64,000 nucleotides of DNA. Source: Candidatus Competibacter denitrificans Run_A_D11. Lineage in GTDB: Bacteria; Pseudomonadota; Gammaproteobacteria; Competibacterales; Competibacteraceae. Shown here piece after piece: positions 32,636 to 41,475 of this stretch (positions within the stretch are counted from its first letter, which is position 1; each line of letters begins with the position of its first letter). Location: positions 1 to 64,000 of the forward strand of contig NZ_CBTJ020000043.1 in NCBI RefSeq assembly GCF_001051235.1, written 5' to 3'. Below the pieces are notes generated by a model that saw only the letters and a program-made list of their open reading frames with translations, searched no databases and was not told where the DNA came from. The position numbers were made by a program, and so were the translations under genes.

Positions 32636-34018
32636 TCATATACCGGCGGACAGTGGCGGAAATTCGGGATGATCGGATTGCCGTTGCCGGACTGCTGGAT
32701 TGTAGCGCAGACAATTCGGCACACAGGGGCATTCGCGATTGATCTTCATCGGTGCAATCAGGCCCTGATCGCGTAGCTGGAACAGGCGCTGCGTGACGCG
32801 CTTGTGCAAGGTTTCCGGGTCGATGGTGTTCACGTAGATTTTGGTGCCGCCCTCAAAGCCGGCAGGAGTCGATACCCGCCACTTGATGAGCACTCGCCAC
32901 GGCATCGGGACATCGACATCCGGTGGTTTGTAGTACCACTCCTCGTTGCACGGAATATCGGTGCCGGTGGCGGCATGGCACGCATGAACCAAATCGGACA
33001 TGTTGCGCAATTCGTCGGGGGAATGGTTCCATGGCTGGCTGCGCGCGCTCTTGGAGAAAATTTCCAGGGTCGGAAACAGGTGGCCAAAACCCGCATAGGC
33101 GACCGCGTGGTCGTTTTCGGCCACCACCAAGTTACGATAAGCGGCAAAGTTGACGGCCGCTTCGTTGTACAGGTTGGGGTTGGCCCTGACTCGCTCAATC
33201 TCCATTTCGTTTTGGGTGCCGCGTTCGTCGATGGCGACGAGTTGCTTATGGAGATGATCGAAGGAGGCACCAGCCGGTTTTAGCCAGTTTTGGAAGACGG
33301 CCACATAGCGGACGTAGCGGTTGTCGAGGTAAATTTCCCGCATGGCATCAATGGTGAAGCGCAGGTATTGATAGTGTTCCTCCAGCGTCATGGTTCCTGA
33401 GGAGGCCAGTTGGTGGTCGTGGGTGGCGCCATCGATATAATGCCGCCGAGCCACGATCAGTTCATGACCGCCGCCAAAGAACGCATCGGCGAACTGTAGC
33501 CGTTCCCCGGTTGACATCCGCTCCCAGGCCGATTCGTCAAAGCCGGCCGCTTTTAGCCGCTGTTCGGACATTCTCAGGACGTGCTGTCGCCCGGCTTCAC
33601 CCGATAGATACTTGTGTTTGTGCTGCTCAATGGCATCCGGCAGGTTATACCCGAAGTTTTTGCGCCAGTAATCGAAGGAGACGATTTCGAACAGGTTTGG
33701 CAGGCGGCGAAATTCGGCCACTGTGTCAAACAGTTCGTCGGCTAGCAGGTGACGCAGGGTGATGTATTTGTCATCGGCCTTGATCAGGCGGGCTTTCTCA
33801 GGTGGCGTCTCCAGATATTGGCGGGAGCAGAAAGCGCAATGAGCCTCGGCTCGATTCGGGTCGATAGGGCGAGGACTGAGAGGCATGACGCCAAGCGGAC
33901 GATTGCCACGGCCGGGAACGGTCCACACCTCAGTGCCGGTGAAGGGATTAACCTGCTTGATGGTCCCGTCGGCCATCCGCATTAGATAGTTGGATTCGGG
34001 AACAGTCTGCGGCAACAT
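32636..34018 (-). CDS. GalT-like DUF4921 family protein
   Basis: 460-residue protein of the DUF4921 family, distantly related to galactose-1-phosphate uridylyltransferase and the HIT fold. C61-C64 (HCAFC) and H255-L-H257-K-Q259 (FDHLHKQ) occupy positions like the GalT zinc and active-site HxHxQ motifs. A further cysteine cluster, CPCVPNC, lies near the C-terminus. The specificity is not known; nucleotidyl or phosphoryl transfer on a nucleotide sugar is an inference from fold. It lies 77 bases upstream of the beta-propeller lipoprotein gene on the same strand. Confidence 0.8.
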   Translation of the reverse strand: MLPQTVPESNYLMRMADGTIKQVNPFTGTEVWTVPGRGNRPLGVMPLSPRPIDPNRAEAHCAFCSRQYLETPPEKARLIKADDKYITLRHLLADELFDTVAEFRRLPNLFEIVSFDYWRKNFGYNLPDAIEQHKHKYLSGEAGRQHVLRMSEQRLKAAGFDESAWERMSTGERLQFADAFFGGGHELIVARRHYIDGATHDHQLASSGTMTLEEHYQYLRFTIDAMREIYLDNRYVRYVAVFQNWLKPAGASFDHLHKQLVAIDERGTQNEMEIERVRANPNLYNEAAVNFAAYRNLVVAENDHAVAYAGFGHLFPTLEIFSKSARSQPWNHSPDELRNMSDLVHACHAATGTDIPCNEEWYYKPPDVDVPMPWRVLIKWRVSTPAGFEGGTKIYVNTIDPETLHKRVTQRLFQLRDQGLIAPMKINRECPCVPNCLRYNPAVRQRQSDHPEFPPLSAGI

Positions 34019-34097
34019 GCTGATAATGACCTCTTAACGGTGGCGGCCTGTCTGCACTGGCAGATGGAACAGTGAATCAGTTCCACCAGGGGAAGGA

Positions 34098-34427
34098 TTA
34101 CGTTTGCCGGTATCGTAGCGGTTCGCCAGCGCGGATGCGCTCGTTGAGTTGTTTGATGAGATCTGGGGAGACCTCCAGCCAGCGACGCTCCGAGCCATCG
34201 AGTTGCGCAGACTGCCAGCCTACTACGGCGCCTTCATAATCCAGTGTTAGCAAATGTTCGAACGATTCGGCCCCTGATCGGTCGCTTTGATTGAAATAAC
34301 GGTAGGGGTCGATTCCAGACCAGAGCAAGACGCCGACTTCCTCAGCAGGCGTGCTGACATAACCGACAACTCGAAAGGGGATATCGAAAACCAAACGTGG
34401 TCTCGAAGAAGGGTTATCACCGTTCAC
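34098..34427 (-). CDS. Hypothetical protein, 109 aa
   Basis: GTG start with GAGGCGAGG upstream. The acidic product of 109 residues has no signal peptide or membrane segment and no motif I recognise; aromatic residues are frequent (FRVVGYVS, LLWSGIDPYRYFNQ). It lies 79 bases upstream of the DUF4921 gene on the same strand and could be its operon partner. Confidence 0.6.
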   Translation of the reverse strand: MNGDNPSSRPRLVFDIPFRVVGYVSTPAEEVGVLLWSGIDPYRYFNQSDRSGAESFEHLLTLDYEGAVVGWQSAQLDGSERRWLEVSPDLIKQLNERIRAGEPLRYRQT

Positions 34428-34567
34428 TACCTCGCCTCCAAATACAAGGTGATCAGTTGACCTTAAATTGTAGACGAGTTGAGGAGCATGCTGATAATTT
34501 CAGCGGTATTTTTAGGAAAGAAAATAATTAAAAGGCGTTGAATTTATTTGAGTTTTTGGAGAAACGG

Positions 34568-34594
34568 AAACGACGCCCGAAGGCGTCGTTTTTT
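34568..34594 (-). terminator. Terminator downstream of the PEP-CTERM gene
   Basis: AAACGACGCC (34568-34577) and GGCGTCGTTT (34582-34591) form a 10-bp stem. On the minus strand the loop is TTCG. The T tract is better on the plus strand (six T), so it may act in both directions. Confidence 0.7.
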
Positions 34595-34622
34595 AGAGCT
34601 TACCGCTACACCAACACGGTAC

Positions 34623-35240
34623 TTAAGCGGCTTCGGCAGCCTTTTTCTGGCGGCGCTTGGCGCCCAGGCCGAGCAGGCCCATACCGAGCAGCGCCAGGGT
34701 GGTCGGTTCGGGGACTGGAGTAGTAGAAATTTGCCCCGAGTATAAATTAGTGGCATAAGTTACATTCGAAACAGTACCGCTTACCTCAAAAGCGTACTGC
34801 CCCGCCGTGAGGGTGCCAAATGGAATATTGCTGTTGAAATTTGGAGATGTGTTACCTGGTGTTACAAGGGAACCAACTGAAACACCAGTGCAGAGCGACC
34901 CAATCGTACCACAACTGGAAGAATTAACCGTATAGAGATTAAGTGAAAAGTTTGAAATATTATCCGTGGGTATGAAATTAACGTTGAGGCCGGCTGCAGC
35001 GGTAGGGTCAAGATAGAATACCCACCAATCGCTCAAAGGTCCTAAAGGGACAACAGGATTGTTGAAACCTGCAGAATTCAATGAAGGAAGAGGGCTGGTA
35101 GCGTCTAATGAGCCAAGGAAGGTATAGTCTCCTGCGAAGTCAATAGATGTCGCCGAAGCGGTATTTGCAAAACCGCAGATGCCAAGCCCTAATGCAAGAG
35201 TTACAGCGGCCAAACCAGAACGCTTTACTTTCGTATTCAT
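34623..35240 (-). CDS. PEP-CTERM sorting-domain protein
   Basis: 205-residue exported protein with a Sec signal (LAAVTLALGLGICGFANTASA) and a C-terminal PEP-CTERM tag: VPEPTTLALLGMGLLGLGAKRRQKK. Such tags are cut by an exosortase (EpsH/XrtA family) that is not in this window. The middle (~30-175) is Ser/Thr/Asn-rich beta-type sequence of unknown function. The gene is more AT-rich than its surroundings. A 7-bp inverted repeat (TATGGCA/TGCCATA, 35282-35302) lies just upstream. Confidence 0.9.
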   Translation of the reverse strand: MNTKVKRSGLAAVTLALGLGICGFANTASATSIDFAGDYTFLGSLDATSPLPSLNSAGFNNPVVPLGPLSDWWVFYLDPTAAAGLNVNFIPTDNISNFSLNLYTVNSSSCGTIGSLCTGVSVGSLVTPGNTSPNFNSNIPFGTLTAGQYAFEVSGTVSNVTYATNLYSGQISTTPVPEPTTLALLGMGLLGLGAKRRQKKAAEAA

Positions 35241-35734
35241 TGGGTAGTACCTCAGTCAGTATTTATAAGTTCCGAGTTGGATATGGCAAATTTTATGCCA
35301 TAATCTAAATAAAGAGTACTTTATCAATATATAGAATATGAAATTATTTAATACACTTCATATAGTGCCTCCACCTTTAGGCGAGCCTCAGAATTTAATC
35401 GTAGCTATCATGAAGGCTAATCGTGCGCTGGGAATTGTAAAAAAAGCTGACAGTGGTGCGCCCAAATTAGTAGCCAAAAAGGCTATGGCAAGAAGCTTTA
35501 CATGACTATCAACCTATAATAAATATTTAAATATTAGATACATATAAAATTTACGAGCTAAAATTGCTACCGATTTTACAGTGTCAGGATTTTTTACAAT
35601 CTACAAACCTGAGTGTAAAGATCAGAAATTAACCCGCCTCAGATCAGCGGCTCATGCCTGCCATCGCAATGACTTAACCTCTTGGCGAAGCTACACTTTA
35701 AGAAAATGGTTAGCCCGCTCAAGGGGGATTCGCC
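35241..35734. other. AT-rich gap upstream of the PEP-CTERM gene
   Basis: About 490 bases with an inverted repeat TATGGCA/TGCCATA at 35282-35302, which may be an operator of the PEP-CTERM gene. It also contains a 55-codon open frame (35338-35505). Otherwise I see no gene. Confidence 0.4.
35338..35505 (+). CDS. Possible small ORF, 55 aa
   Basis: ATG at 35338 opens a 55-codon frame (MKLFNTLHIVPPPLGEPQNL...) rich in Lys and Ala towards its end. No ribosome-binding site and no recognised domain. It may be a degenerate gene remnant or chance. Confidence 0.2.
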   Translation: MKLFNTLHIVPPPLGEPQNLIVAIMKANRALGIVKKADSGAPKLVAKKAMARSFT

Positions 35735-35962
35735 GTGCGTTTGTTATTACTGCTGGTTGTATTGGCCATCATTGGCTTAACCCTGGTTCGGTGGCTGGGT
35801 CACGGCCCGCCTGCTCCAAAGGTATCAGGAGCCTCCGAGCATAGTGCCGAACCACCAAAGGTGCCGAATCGACCCCAGGATATGAAGGCGTTTGAGGCGG
35901 ATATCAACCGCTTTATAAAGGATTCGGCAGCACAGCGGGCCAAACAAGAATCGGCGCCATGA
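35735..35962 (+). CDS. Small membrane-anchored protein, 75 aa
   Basis: GTG start with AAGGGGGA six bases upstream. A single N-terminal hydrophobic helix (LLLLLVVLAIIGLTLV) is followed by a proline-rich charged tail, so one-pass anchoring in the inner membrane is likely. Its stop overlaps the next gene by four bases (ATGA), which supports translation and coupling with mmuM. Function unknown. Confidence 0.7.
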   Translation: MRLLLLLVVLAIIGLTLVRWLGHGPPAPKVSGASEHSAEPPKVPNRPQDMKAFEADINRFIKDSAAQRAKQESAP

Positions 35963-36924
35963 ATCCCATCAGCGGCTTGCTCCAACAATGCCCGGTCGTC
36001 ATCCTTGATGGCGCCATGGCCACGGAACTGGAGCGCCGAGGTTGTGATCTGCGCGACTCCCTCTGGTCCGCCAAAGTCCTGCACGAAGCACCCGAACTAA
36101 TCCGGCAAGTGCATCTGGATTATTTCCACGCTGGGGCCGATATCGCCATTACCGCCAGCTATCAGGCGACGATGCAAGGTTTCAGGCAACGGGGCCTGGG
36201 GCGCGAGGAAAGCCAAGAACTCATACGTCGCTCGGTGCGGCTGGCCCTGGAAGCGCGCGATGAATTCTGGCAGGAACCGAGCCATCGCATGGGTCGTGCT
36301 CGCCCGCTGGTGGCCGCATCGGTTGGGCCTTACGGCGCCTTTTTGGCCGATGGCTCGGAATATCGCGGGGACTATGATCTCAGTGAAGAGCAGCTCATGG
36401 AGTTTCACCGGGAACGCATGGCGCTTTTACTGGAGGCTGGCGCTGAGATATTGGCTTGCGAAACGCTGCCTTGTTTTATCGAAGCGCGCGCGCTCACGCG
36501 ATTGCTGGCCGAATTTCCCAGCGCAAGCGCCTGGATCACTTTCAGCGCTCGTGATGCCAGCCATATCTGCCACGGAGAGTTGTTGGCGGAGTGCGCAGCG
36601 TGGCTGGATGATCAACCGCAGATCGTCGCTTTAGGGGTCAATTGTACCGCGCCCCAGTACGTTGCAGGGTTAATCCAGGCCGCCCGATCCGCGACAGCGA
36701 AACCCATCATTGTCTATCCCAACTCCGGCGAAGTGTATTGCGTCGATACTCGCTCCTGGAAAGGCACAGCCAGCAGTAGCGAGTTTTTGGCTGCTGCCCA
36801 GGAGTGGTACGCGCGCGGCGCCCGATTGATCGGCGGTTGTTGCCGCACCACACCGGATCATATCGCCGCCCTCGCCGATTGGGCGCGCCGCTTGCCCCGC
36901 CCGCCGTCAATCGTCCATGTATAA
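35959..36924 (+). CDS. mmuM: Homocysteine S-methyltransferase
   Basis: Zinc-dependent methyltransferase that makes methionine from homocysteine, usually with S-methylmethionine as donor. 321 residues with the family start VVILDGAMATELERRG and the zinc ligands in GVNCTAPQ (one Cys) and IGGCCRTTPDHI (two Cys). No S-methylmethionine permease (mmuP) is adjacent. It is coupled to the preceding 75-codon gene. Confidence 0.92.
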   Translation: MNPISGLLQQCPVVILDGAMATELERRGCDLRDSLWSAKVLHEAPELIRQVHLDYFHAGADIAITASYQATMQGFRQRGLGREESQELIRRSVRLALEARDEFWQEPSHRMGRARPLVAASVGPYGAFLADGSEYRGDYDLSEEQLMEFHRERMALLLEAGAEILACETLPCFIEARALTRLLAEFPSASAWITFSARDASHICHGELLAECAAWLDDQPQIVALGVNCTAPQYVAGLIQAARSATAKPIIVYPNSGEVYCVDTRSWKGTASSSEFLAAAQEWYARGARLIGGCCRTTPDHIAALADWARRLPRPPSIVHV

Positions 36925-37240
36925 TCCTGCGACAACTCTGCCGCTGTCTAAGCCGCGCTGATTCATGTCGGATTCAGACATGGGCGGCGACAATCCCACC
37001 ATCAAGCAGTCCACTGATCAGGGCAAATTGGCCCGGAACGGCTCAATCTGAATCGAGTCCTAACCGATTGCATCTGTGGCTTTTCCAGAAAAGTCGATAT
37101 GCTTCGCGGTTCGTATGTGGTCAAAAAACTTGGGAATAAAGTTTGCGTTCGTCTTTTGGGAACCAAATAATTATAATCCAGACTATATCAGTAGGTTTTT
37201 TGTCCGTTGCATTTCAATGGCGTTGAAGAGGTGACATCTG
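36925..37240. other. Gap between mmuM and the HemN-like gene
   Basis: About 316 bases without a gene. A perfect TATAAT at 37172-37177 could be the -10 element for the HemN-like gene, but no good -35 lies at 16-18 bases. Nothing else is recognised. Confidence 0.35.
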
Positions 37241-38677
37241 ATGCTTTCAACCGCAGTAAAGCAAGAACTGATAGCGCGGGCGCGGGCGCGGGTCGAGGAT
37301 CTCGAACGTCTGCGCCAGTTAGGGGTCGTGTGCCGGGAAGGTGACTTTTTCCCGTCCGTACACTATCCGCCCATTACCATGTATCAGCCGATCACCGATG
37401 ACGAGCTGCTGGCCAGTTATACCCTGCCTCCCGACGGTCGGCTGGATATTTATGCCCATATTCCCTTTTGTCGGCAGCGGTGCGTGTTTTGCCACTATCC
37501 CCTGAAATTGGGTACCAAGCAGGTCGATGAGAAAGACCATTATCTCGACACCATGGAAAAAGAAATGGATATCTACCGCGCCAAGCTGGGTGTTGAGCGT
37601 TTTGTCGCTCGCTCGGTGCTGGTGGGTGGTGGAACTCCAACCTATCTGACATTGGCGCAGCAAAAGCGGTTTTTAGACATGATGGCGGATCGCATCGACA
37701 TGTCAACCTGCCGCCAATACACCTTCGATGTAGACCCCAACACGCTGATCGGCGAGGAAGGGCGCGAGCGGCTGCAACTGCTGCGCGGCTATGGGGTGGA
37801 TCGGCTGACCATCGGCATCCAGTCGCTGGAAGACGATATCCTCCACCTGATGAATCGCCATCACAACGCCGCGCAAGCCATCGAATCCATTGAGGAAACC
37901 CACAACGCCGGGATGACGGTCAATATCGAGTTCATCTTCGGCTTCCCCGGCCAAACCATCGAAGGTTGGGCTGATATGATCGACCGCGCTTGCCAGCTTG
38001 GCACCGAGGAGATTCAGCTCTATCGCCTCAAGATCGACGCCTATGGCGACTATCAAGGGCCGGTTAAACAGCTCATTAAGAAGCGGCCCGACCTGTTGCC
38101 GACCATCGAATCGACGCTGATCATGAAACAGGTCGCCATCGATATTCTGGCCGAGTATGGCTATACCGAAAACCTGCGCCGAGTATTCACCAAGGAATAC
38201 AAGCACCACTCACGGTATGCCCACAATCAATGCTGCCGGCTGCTCGATCAGATCGGTTTCGGGCTGACCGCCTTCAGTAGTCTCCGCGACCGGTTCGGGC
38301 TGAATACCCAATCCTTCGAGGAATACTACAGCCTGATCGAATCGGGACATCTGCCGATTAATCGGGGCATCATCCGTACCCCTGAAGAACAGATGCGCTG
38401 GGCGATAGTCTTGCCGCTCAAGAACCGCTCGGCGCGCAAGAGTGATTTCTTGCAGGCTACGGGCAAACCGATGAACGGTTATTTCCGTAACAAGATCAAT
38501 AAACTTCAGGATGCGGGGCTGGTAGTCGAGGATGACGAGCGGCTGGTACTGACTAAACTGGGTGCTTTCTTTGCCGATGAGGTGGCGCAGCAATTCCAGC
38601 ATCCGACCTATATGCCGTATCCGGCGGATCATTACGATTCCGGGCCGTTGCATCCGGCCAATGACGCCACACCTTAG
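37241..38677 (+). CDS. HemN-like radical SAM protein
   Basis: 478 residues. The radical SAM iron-sulfur motif is C77-R-Q-R-C81-V-F-C84 (IPFCRQRCVFCHYPL). The SAM-binding LVGGGTPTYL and the HemN-family stretches RLTIGIQSLEDDIL and IEFIFGFPGQTIEGW follow. The C-terminal region (~370-450) looks like the HemN C-terminal/winged helix. Members of this family include oxygen-independent coproporphyrinogen oxidase, HemW and methyltransferases; true HemN assignment is not secure, so I leave the substrate open. AGAGG precedes the ATG. A Spy-like gene and a HydE-like gene follow on the same strand. Confidence 0.82.
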   Translation: MLSTAVKQELIARARARVEDLERLRQLGVVCREGDFFPSVHYPPITMYQPITDDELLASYTLPPDGRLDIYAHIPFCRQRCVFCHYPLKLGTKQVDEKDHYLDTMEKEMDIYRAKLGVERFVARSVLVGGGTPTYLTLAQQKRFLDMMADRIDMSTCRQYTFDVDPNTLIGEEGRERLQLLRGYGVDRLTIGIQSLEDDILHLMNRHHNAAQAIESIEETHNAGMTVNIEFIFGFPGQTIEGWADMIDRACQLGTEEIQLYRLKIDAYGDYQGPVKQLIKKRPDLLPTIESTLIMKQVAIDILAEYGYTENLRRVFTKEYKHHSRYAHNQCCRLLDQIGFGLTAFSSLRDRFGLNTQSFEEYYSLIESGHLPINRGIIRTPEEQMRWAIVLPLKNRSARKSDFLQATGKPMNGYFRNKINKLQDAGLVVEDDERLVLTKLGAFFADEVAQQFQHPTYMPYPADHYDSGPLHPANDATP

Positions 38678-38714
38678 CTTGGCATCGCAATGCTCGCTTG
38701 AAGGAAACTGCTGA

Positions 38715-39473
38715 ATGTTGATTCCCTTTTCTCGCGCCGCCATCGCAGCCTTGCTGATGTGGGCTGGCTTGTCGATGCTGGTTTATGGGCAACCGGCCCC
38801 GCCGGAGCATGGTCAATTGCCGAAGAACGAGCTGGTGCCGCCGGGTGCTGCGATTGGTGAGACGCCAGGCGGCATGATGCCGGGCGCTGACCCCTTTATG
38901 CTGCTGGAAAATAGCCGACAAGTGCAGGCTGATCTTGATTTGAGTGAGGATCAAATCCGCCGCTTGGGGCATAGCGGGCAACTGTTTCGCAACCAGCTCC
39001 AGGAGTTAGCTCACGCCACCGACGCGGCGGCCAAAAGCGAAATGCAACGGCAGATTTGGACGAGTCGTGGGGCCATCGCCAAAATTTTGGATCGGCAACA
39101 GTTGCAAAGGCTGCAACAGATCATGCTGCAAATCGAGGGTCCGTGTCTGGCGGTCAATGACCCGCGCTTCAGTCAGGAACTTGATTTGAGTGAGACACAA
39201 GTGACGTCAATGGCCACCACTTGCCGCCAAGTCGCTATGGAGATGCGGGCGGCGTTTCGCCCGCCCACGGTCGGCGAGGAACCGTGTACCGCGCTGTATG
39301 CTAACCGTGATCGGCTCGAAGGGCTGCGCGCCCAGGGCCGCTCTCGCGTCGTTGCCCTGTTATCGACCTCGCAACAGCGCCGGCTTCAGGATATGCAAGG
39401 GCGTGAACTGACCCTGGAACCGCTGGTTCCGCCGCAATGTACCGGGCGCAAGATGGCGCCGCACGATAACTAA
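38715..39473 (+). CDS. Periplasmic Spy/CpxP-like protein
   Basis: 252-residue exported protein: signal peptide near residues 1-25 (AAIAALLMWAGLSMLVYG), then a proline-rich segment. Two helical repeats follow, each opened by a LDLSE motif (ADLDLSEDQIRRLGHSGQ and QELDLSETQVTSMATTC), like the LTxxQ units of Spy/CpxP chaperones. Four cysteines in the mature part (including EGPCLAVND, TTCRQ, EEPCTAL, PPQCTGR) suggest disulfides. It lies between two radical SAM genes. Function inferred only from the repeat resemblance. Confidence 0.6.
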   Translation: MLIPFSRAAIAALLMWAGLSMLVYGQPAPPEHGQLPKNELVPPGAAIGETPGGMMPGADPFMLLENSRQVQADLDLSEDQIRRLGHSGQLFRNQLQELAHATDAAAKSEMQRQIWTSRGAIAKILDRQQLQRLQQIMLQIEGPCLAVNDPRFSQELDLSETQVTSMATTCRQVAMEMRAAFRPPTVGEEPCTALYANRDRLEGLRAQGRSRVVALLSTSQQRRLQDMQGRELTLEPLVPPQCTGRKMAPHDN

Positions 39474-39542
39474 GTGGTTCAAAGTCTTCGAGAATGAACG
39501 AGAACCAACCATGGCATTGATTTAGAATTATCGGGAGCTTTT

Positions 39543-40565
39543 ATGAACGCCTATTGCGAAGCCAGGCCGGTCCTGTTCCAACCGACGGAACGAGCGGATA
39601 TCTCGCGTCTGCTGACTTGCGAAGGGGAAGAACAGCAAGCCCTATTCCAGGCCGCCCGCGCCGCTCGCCAAGCGGCCGGCATGGACGCAGTGAAGCTGCG
39701 GGGGGTCATTGAACTGTCCAACTACTGTCAAAAAACCTGTGACTACTGCGCTATCCGGCCGCAGAACAAGGAAATGATCCGCTACCGCATGGATGTCGAT
39801 ACCATCCTGGCGATTACGGCGGAAATCGTCGCCGAGGGGATCACCACCGTCTTTCTCCAGTCGGGCCAAGACCCTAAATCCGATGCCATGGTGCTCGAAG
39901 CTATTCGCCGCATCCGTCAGGCGGACGTCAATGTCTTGCTCAATCTCGGCGAGAAAAGCCGTGCCACCTATGCCCGTTACGTGGAAGCCGGCGCCGATTC
40001 CTATATTCTGAAATTTGAGACCTCAGACCCGGTACTGTATCAAAACATCGTCGGCACTCCCCTCGCTAAACGTCTGGAGTGCGCGCGCTGGATTCAGGAT
40101 GTCGGAATGAAATTGGGCACTGGCAACATCATCGGCTTGCCCGGCCAAACGCTTGATACCCTGGTGGACGATATCCTGTTGGCGCAAGAGCTACAGCCGG
40201 ATTTTGTCAGTTCCTCGCCATTTATCCCCAACGAAAACACACCGCTGGAGCATTTGGGGGTCGGCGATTTGCAATTGACCCTGAACTCTATCGCCATCTG
40301 TCGCTTGCTGTTCCCGCACGCACTGATTCCGGCGGTGAGCGCTCTGGAAAAGATCAAGAAGGGTGGGCAACTGATGGGGTTGAACGCCGGGGCCAATGTG
40401 CTCACCATCAACTTCACGCCCAAGGATTTTCGTGATAAATACGCGATTTATTCGAAGGAGCGTTTCGTCGTCAGCCTCGATCATGCCCATGCGACCATCG
40501 CTGCTGCTGGTTTGCGGCCCCGCCAGGTGGCCAATCCGGTGGAGGTCGTTAGTTCATATAATTGA
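39543..40565 (+). CDS. HydE/PylB-like radical SAM protein
   Basis: 340 residues of the BioB-HydE-PylB group. The cluster motif is C62-Q-K-T-C66-D-Y-C69 in IELSNYCQKTCDYCAIRPQN, close to the HydE form. TTVFLQSGQDP, ADSYILKFETSDPVLY and GNIIGLPGQT follow as in HydE, and the BATS-like C-terminus is complete (MGLNAGANVLTINFTP). HydE helps assemble the [FeFe]-hydrogenase H-cluster, and PylB makes methylornithine. Neither hydF/hydG/hydA nor pylCD is in the window, so the job here is unknown. Confidence 0.85.
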   Translation: MNAYCEARPVLFQPTERADISRLLTCEGEEQQALFQAARAARQAAGMDAVKLRGVIELSNYCQKTCDYCAIRPQNKEMIRYRMDVDTILAITAEIVAEGITTVFLQSGQDPKSDAMVLEAIRRIRQADVNVLLNLGEKSRATYARYVEAGADSYILKFETSDPVLYQNIVGTPLAKRLECARWIQDVGMKLGTGNIIGLPGQTLDTLVDDILLAQELQPDFVSSSPFIPNENTPLEHLGVGDLQLTLNSIAICRLLFPHALIPAVSALEKIKKGGQLMGLNAGANVLTINFTPKDFRDKYAIYSKERFVVSLDHAHATIAAAGLRPRQVANPVEVVSSYN

Positions 40566-41472
40566 ACAACGATAGGTTCTGAACGCGCATAAAGGATTGC
40601 TGGGCGACTTGTAAGCCGAGGGTTTCCCGACTCAACTGGGTAATCGCCTCGGCGTAGTCCAGATCGCCCACCTCACTGATCGTCTGCTGCAAGTGCAGGC
40701 TAAAGTCGCTGTTGGTATAACCTTGATTTTCCAGCGCTTGCAGACGGACTCCTACCTTGGCCTGAATGCCGTTGAGATTATCCAGCCCGCTGTCGATCTC
40801 CTGCAATGCCGTTCCCAGATCGGCGTGTAAGGTCGCTGGCGCGGTCTCCAGGGTCGTCGCCAACCGATCCAGCGTAGCGAACAGCCCCTTCGTGGGGTCG
40901 GCGCTATCCACTTGAAAAACTTCATTTCCCGGATCGCCGACCGCAAGAGTTGACGTAGGGCCGGTTTGCGCGAGCCGCTGGCCACCATCACCACGATAGG
41001 CGATTTGCTGGGGATTGGCGCTATCGGGCGCAAACGGCGCGGTCTGGCTCTGAAAGCCACCAAACAAATACTCGCCGCTACCGTCCTGGGCATTGCCCAA
41101 GCTGACCAGTTGGGCATGAAGCTGGCGAATTTCGGCGGCGATATGGCCCCGATTTTCGGCATTGAGCGTGTCGTTGTTGGCCTGAATCGTCAAGACTCGT
41201 GCCCGCTGTAAAACATCCCCGGCATCGCCCAGCGCGCTTTCTTCGGTATTCAGTCGGCCGGTAGCCGAATCGATGTTGCGCTGGTATTGATCGTAGCGGC
41301 CCATCTCACCGTTCAACGTCATCAAGCGGGCGCTACCCACCGGATCGTCGGCAGGTTCGAGCAGGCGCTTGCCGGTCGTCAATTGCTGCTGGAGCTTAGA
41401 GACCGCCGTTTGCCGGTCGCCGATGGCGTTGCCGGCTTGCCGGTAGAGTTGCGAAGTGGCGACGCGCAGCAT
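40549..41472 (-). CDS. flgL: Flagellar hook-filament junction protein FlgL
   Basis: Hook-associated protein 3, which joins hook and filament outside the cell. 307 residues, near the usual size. Flagellin-like coiled-coil ends are present: TSQLYRQAGNAIGDRQTAVSKLQQQL, read in parts, at the N-terminus and LDYAEAITQLSRETLGLQVAQQSF at the C-terminus. It starts four bases after flgK and overlaps the end of the convergent HydE-like gene by 17 bases. Probably co-transcribed with flgK from a sigma-28 promoter. Confidence 0.93.
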   Translation of the reverse strand: MLRVATSQLYRQAGNAIGDRQTAVSKLQQQLTTGKRLLEPADDPVGSARLMTLNGEMGRYDQYQRNIDSATGRLNTEESALGDAGDVLQRARVLTIQANNDTLNAENRGHIAAEIRQLHAQLVSLGNAQDGSGEYLFGGFQSQTAPFAPDSANPQQIAYRGDGGQRLAQTGPTSTLAVGDPGNEVFQVDSADPTKGLFATLDRLATTLETAPATLHADLGTALQEIDSGLDNLNGIQAKVGVRLQALENQGYTNSDFSLHLQQTISEVGDLDYAEAITQLSRETLGLQVAQQSFMRVQNLSLFNYMN

Positions 41473-41475
41473 GGT

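Noticed and set aside
35581..35844. 87-codon plus-strand frame
   Set aside because: It overlaps the better supported 75-codon gene at 35735, which has a ribosome-binding site and is coupled to mmuM.
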